Source of the DNA: Eubacteriales bacterium
Lineage (GTDB): Bacteria > Bacillota > Clostridia > Peptostreptococcales > Anaerovoracaceae
Direction: 5' to 3'
DNA: 8,071 bases
Assembly: GCA_029098205.1 (NCBI GenBank)
Contig: JAQXNW010000118.1
Coordinates: forward strand, 1 to 8,071
Below are positions 5,569-8,071 of this stretch, piece after piece; positions within the stretch are counted from its first letter, which is position 1, and the number at the start of each line of letters is the position of its first letter. Made by a program: the position numbers and the translations under genes. The notes under the pieces are model-generated. The model was not told where the DNA came from. It saw only the letters and a program-made list of their open reading frames with translations, and made no database searches.

Positions 5569-6099
5569 TTACCGCGGGATGGAATATACTCTTCCTTCCT
5601 TTCTGGGCGCCGGGGCCGGCGTATTTCCTTCGGTATAGCCGACAATGACATTGTCGATTCCGAAATATTCATCCGGGTCGATTCCAGCCTTTTTCAGAAT
5701 AGTCTTCCCTTCTTCTGTCTCAAACTGTTCTTTCCCCCGGTGAATCCAGCAGGAACCGAGGTCCAGAGAAGCCGCCTCATTCAGCATGTTGCTGATGGCG
5801 CTGCATCCGTCATAAACAGCTGTCGGATTTCCTTTTTTCGATAAAACAGAAAGAACAGCCGGCGCGCCGTAAAATGCGTCCATACCCTCATGCCCTAAAA
5901 TCTTTCCATTGATGAACCCAAGCTTCCGGACAGTATCCGGATCCGTGATTTTCAGAATGATCGTCTCCTGCCTGCCCATGCCGGTCGGCGCATAAAGCCC
6001 GGCCTCCACAATTTCGTCCAGCAGGTTTTCCGGAACCGCTTTCTCCTTGAAGCTGCGGATCGCACGTCTTGTTTTCAGTGCTCTCAGAATATCAGCCAT
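5569..6099 (-). CDS. Nitroreductase family protein (FMN-dependent oxidoreductase)
   Basis: The 176-residue protein starts with MADILRALKTRRAIRSFKEKAVP. RRAIRSF (residues 11-17) is the FMN-phosphate-binding signature of the nitroreductase fold, and YAPTGMGRQ (36-44) the second FMN contact region. GAPAVLSVL, an SAISNMLNEAASLDLGSCWIH helix and the late DNVIVGYTEG strand are also in family order. Such enzymes use FMN and NAD(P)H to reduce nitro compounds, quinones or other electrophiles in the cytoplasm; the physiological substrate cannot be inferred. The ATG at 6099 has GGAGGG seven bases upstream and was preferred over an in-frame ATG at 6144 that would overlap the preceding gene. It follows the GNAT gene by 28 bases, so the two are probably co-transcribed. 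Length is on the short side of normal but all main blocks are present. Confidence 0.88.
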   Translation of the reverse strand: MADILRALKTRRAIRSFKEKAVPENLLDEIVEAGLYAPTGMGRQETIILKITDPDTVRKLGFINGKILGHEGMDAFYGAPAVLSVLSKKGNPTAVYDGCSAISNMLNEAASLDLGSCWIHRGKEQFETEEGKTILKKAGIDPDEYFGIDNVIVGYTEGNTPAPAPRKEGRVYSIPR

Positions 6100-6127
6100 T
6101 CTATATCCCTCCATTTGATATTTTAAC

Positions 6128-6655
6128 TTATCCCTCATATGCAAAATTCAATTTGTCGAAAGTCTTCCCGTTGATTTTCAAAGCGCCTTTTTCAGCGCCG
6201 GTGAATTTCATTCCGTTTTTCTCCATCGCTCTTTTGGAGCCGATATTCTTAGAAGCGCACCAGGCGGTAATCGTACGGATCTGCTTCTCATGGGCAAGAT
6301 AGCCGATCACAGCTTTCACCGCTTCCGTCGCGTATCCTTTGCCCCAGGAATTCCGGGCGATGCTGATCCCGAGTTCGATGCTGTTTTTATCTTTGTCGTA
6401 ATCGTATGCCCCGACCGTGCCGATCAGCCGGCGGTCCGCCTCGATGGCCCATCCGAAAAAGTATTCATCATTATAGCTGTCAATGCAACGCTGCACGTAT
6501 TCTTTTGCCATCTCCGGCGTCGCGTAAGGATTCCAGCCGGAATACTCGTACATTTTTTCATCCGCGCCAAAGAGTGCATACACTTGATCCGCATCTTCTA
6601 TGACATGCGGCCTCAGCAAAAGTCTTTCTGTTTTTATTGGCACTGTTCCGCTCAT
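6128..6655 (-). CDS. GNAT family N-acetyltransferase (RimJ/RimL type)
   Basis: The 175-residue protein opens TERLLLRPHVIEDADQVYALF, the typical first strand and helix of the RimJ/RimL branch. IGTVGAYDYDKDKNSIELGISIARNSWGKGYATEAVKAV (residues 78-116) contains motif A; the acetyl-CoA pyrophosphate loop is RNSWGKGYA (101-109). ASKNIGSKRAMEKNGMKFTG (134-153) is the conserved Asn helix of the family. Members acetylate amino groups of ribosomal proteins, antibiotics or small molecules; the substrate here is unknown. The start at 6655 has AAAGGGGA five bases before it; an in-frame ATG 30 codons upstream would overlap the next gene remnant and adds non-family sequence. It leads the probable two-gene unit with the nitroreductase. 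Confidence 0.9.
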   Translation of the reverse strand: MSGTVPIKTERLLLRPHVIEDADQVYALFGADEKMYEYSGWNPYATPEMAKEYVQRCIDSYNDEYFFGWAIEADRRLIGTVGAYDYDKDKNSIELGISIARNSWGKGYATEAVKAVIGYLAHEKQIRTITAWCASKNIGSKRAMEKNGMKFTGAEKGALKINGKTFDKLNFAYEG

Positions 6656-6692
6656 ATCAGTCCCCTTTTTCCAAGCAGCAATCCAGAATATG

Positions 6693-6911
6693 TCAATGCA
6701 GGACATATTCATAAAGCTCATAATCCGTCCAGCCCGTGTCTTCATAGTACATCTTCAACGCATCCATGTACTTGAACCCTAAACCTTCGTAGAGCTTTTC
6801 CGCAGGCACATTTCCCGCAAGCACATCCAGCCGGACTGCCTTCTGCTGCTCCTCGCCGCTCATGTTCTCAAGGCTTTTATAAAATAATTCCTGTTCTTTT
6901 GTCAGTTGCAT
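6693..6911 (-). pseudogene. GNAT acetyltransferase, C-terminal remnant
   Basis: The minus-strand frame ends with KAVRLDVLAGNVPAEKLYEGLGFKYMDALKMYYEDTGWTDYELYEYVL, the last part of a GNAT fold: the motif B region N-x-PAEKLYEGLGF plus the final strands. The acetyl-CoA loop and everything before it are absent. From the ATG at 6911 only 72 codons exist, too few for an enzyme. The first 24 residues (MQLTKEQELFYKSLENMSGEEQQ) are helical and may be foreign or part of the original protein. Upstream sequence switches to a plus-strand ferredoxin gene remnant, so a deletion or recombination joined the two. Unlike the RimL-type neighbour at 6128-6655, this belongs to a different GNAT branch. Confidence 0.75.
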
Positions 6912-6917
6912 ATTGCC

Positions 6918-7252
6918 CTGGAATCTCAAAAGCGGCTTGGGGAACTCGGCAGAAAACCGGATGCCATTTTTACGATAAAGATGGTGGACAACTGGAATCC
7001 CTATTTTGATATGAACGACAAAAATTACATCTCGAAGGCGGAGGCTGAAGCATAGGCTGCGGGCTGTGCGAACGCCAATGTCCTGCGAACGCGATAAAAA
7101 TAAAGGATAATCATCCGGTCTGGACGAAGCCGAAATGTACGCTGTGTCTCGGCTGTGTCCATCGATGCCCGGTGAATGCCATTTCCTATACAAAGAAAAC
7201 GATCGGCCACGGGCAGTATTTCAACCCGCATGTAAAGCCGGATGTAATATAA
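6918..7252 (+). pseudogene. Flavodoxin/4Fe-4S ferredoxin fusion (EFR1-like), frameshifted remnant
   Basis: Two frames hold parts of one protein. From 6918 to a TAG at 7053-7055 the translation includes LGRKPDAIFTIKMVDNWNPYFDM, typical of the end of an EFR1-like flavodoxin domain. From 7049 a second frame reads GCGLCERQCPANAIKI and CTLCLGCVHRCPVNAISYTKK, two 4Fe-4S binding motifs (7058-7105 and about 7129-7180), then HGQYFNPHVKPDVI and TAA at 7250-7252. The linker normally found between the domains is missing, the frame changes, and the first Cys of cluster one is Ser (AGC where TGC is expected). The N-terminal flavin-binding part is gone too. Such proteins carry electrons between flavin and iron-sulfur centres; this copy cannot. 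Confidence 0.78.
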
Positions 7253-7257
7253 ATGAA

Positions 7258-7289
7258 GAAGGCATCTGCCATTTCTGACAGAGATGCCC
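7258..7289 (-). terminator. Possible terminator of the PH-SHOCT gene
   Basis: GGCATCT (7261-7267) pairs with AGATGCC (7282-7288) around a 14-base loop. On the minus strand it is followed by a T-rich run (TTCTTCATTTATATT) and lies 38 bases after the PH-SHOCT stop. On the plus strand it follows the ferredoxin remnant by eight bases but has no T-run, so the minus strand fits better. Confidence 0.5.
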
Positions 7290-7326
7290 ACCCACAGAAT
7301 TCTAATATTAGTTCCCGATTCAAATA

Positions 7327-7923
7327 TTACAGATTCAAAAGCTGTTCTTTTTTTGCTTCAAATTCTTCTTGTGTAATTGCTCCCATATCGAGCAGTTCCT
7401 TGTATTTCCTTATCTCATCCGCTGCGGAAAAAGCATTCTCTGGCTGCTGTTCATATACGACTTGAGGCTGCTTGGCCTCGGCGGCTTTCTCCATGATAAA
7501 ATCGGCGGCTTTCCTGAATAAAGCTGCTTCGGCACTGCTGTTTAAGGAAATTACATTCGGCTGTTTGCAGGGGTCGTCCTCAGCATCATTGCTCCAGAAG
7601 TTATATCGCTTGTTCTGAAGCCCTCCGGATGAAAGTTCAAAGTATCCGGAAAGCACATGGAAGTCCACTTCGGCATTTGTCACATTGGCATACGGCATTT
7701 TGAAGTCGCCGTTGCCAAAGGTATGCCCTGTCATAAAGCCCTTTTTAATAATATGCACAGACTTATCTGTACATATCAGATATTCCTTGAAAGTCCCTTT
7801 AAGAGCAGCCAGAATATGCTCATTACGCGGAATTACATTTCTCACAGCAGCAATCGTCGATGACAGAAAATTATCACTGATCAGAATTCCATTTTCTCCA
7901 TTCTGTCTCTCATTTTCATACAT
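7327..7923 (-). CDS. PH-like domain protein with C-terminal SHOCT domain
   Basis: The 198-residue protein has a beta-rich middle (about residues 33-115), with NEHILAALKGTFKEYLICTDKSVHIIKKG, a pattern of bacterial PH-like domains: a strand pair with 'lvlTdkrvliik', then a hydrophobic run to YANVTNAEVDF. A short Ala/Gln-rich linker follows, and the last 32 residues, AADEIRKYKELLDMGAITQEEFEAKKEQLLNL, are a clear SHOCT domain (helix, G-x-I-T-x-EEFE-x-KK, helix). SHOCT tails are oligomerisation or partner-binding modules attached to many unrelated proteins. There is no signal peptide or membrane segment. The ATG at 7923 has GGAGG seven bases before it and was chosen over an in-frame ATG 14 codons upstream. 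Function is unknown; the gene is monocistronic in view. Confidence 0.82.
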   Translation of the reverse strand: MYENERQNGENGILISDNFLSSTIAAVRNVIPRNEHILAALKGTFKEYLICTDKSVHIIKKGFMTGHTFGNGDFKMPYANVTNAEVDFHVLSGYFELSSGGLQNKRYNFWSNDAEDDPCKQPNVISLNSSAEAALFRKAADFIMEKAAEAKQPQVVYEQQPENAFSAADEIRKYKELLDMGAITQEEFEAKKEQLLNL

Positions 7924-7970
7924 AATCCAGCCTCCATATGATGAATATCCAGAACAAGCGCTCATTATTG

Positions 7971-7976
7971 ATTATA
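7971..7976 (-). promoter_or_regulatory. Possible -10 box of the PH-SHOCT gene
   Basis: TATAAT on the minus strand lies about 48 bases before the start codon in an AT-rich stretch (7924-8071) that shows no gene. No convincing -35 hexamer is found at 16-18 bases, so this is tentative. Confidence 0.4.
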
Positions 7977-8071
7977 ATTCAACAAGAGATCAATTTTAAG
8001 AGAGTGAAATTAAATTTTATGATTTTAAAAATTCATACAGCAGATTTATCAGCTTATCTTCTATCATAAAA

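Noticed and set aside
5323..5844. Plus-strand ORF of 173 codons
   Set aside because: It overlaps the nitroreductase gene on the other strand, whose translation is clearly a known family; the plus translation has no recognisable content.
6290..6775. Plus-strand ORFs opposite the GNAT genes
   Set aside because: They are shadows of the minus-strand acetyltransferase, rich in Pro/Arg/His, without ribosome binding sites.

Overview
The window reads as chromosomal DNA of a Firmicutes/Clostridia-type bacterium, probably a gut anaerobe. The evidence is strong AGGAGG-type ribosome binding sites, a SHOCT-tailed PH protein, a flavodoxin/ferredoxin (EFR1-type) gene remnant, and the style of the nitroreductase and acetyltransferase genes. 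Genus cannot be set from the sequence alone. It divides into a defence island, a tRNA-Arg locus, and a decayed housekeeping/accessory region.

Positions 1-4435, plus strand: a restriction/defence operon. It starts with the 3' part of an Mrr-type restriction endonuclease (2-415). Next come three tandem 18-19 bp repeats and an orphan strong ribosome binding site with a short ORF. Then follow a type I methyltransferase hsdM that has lost its N-terminal part (about 652-2034), an apparently intact two-TRD specificity subunit hsdS (2031-3392), and a HEPN-domain protein resembling ApeA (3432-4388). A hairpin terminator ends the run. No hsdR lies in the window. The HEPN gene is the most interesting item: a candidate abortive-infection RNase joined to a modification/specificity pair that looks damaged.

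Positions 4436-5320: the tRNA locus. A 5'-truncated AraC-family regulator remnant runs into a near-consensus promoter, an intact tRNA-Arg(CCT) and a strong terminator. Beyond the tRNA are short direct and inverted repeats. On the minus strand lies the last 100 codons of an MmeI-like restriction-modification methyltransferase. Defence genes or their debris therefore sit on both sides of a tRNA, as expected at an integration hotspot.

Positions 5320-8071, mainly minus strand: GC-rich hairpins, a perfect 26-bp palindrome beside a TATAAT and a tiny ORF; then a nitroreductase (5569-6099) and a RimJ/RimL-type GNAT acetyltransferase (6128-6655), closely spaced and probably co-transcribed. Next come two gene fragments pointing in opposite directions: a GNAT C-terminus on minus and a frameshifted flavodoxin/ferredoxin remnant on plus. 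Last is an intact PH-SHOCT protein (7327-7923). The region looks like repeated insertion and deletion next to a tRNA, leaving a few working genes among remnants.
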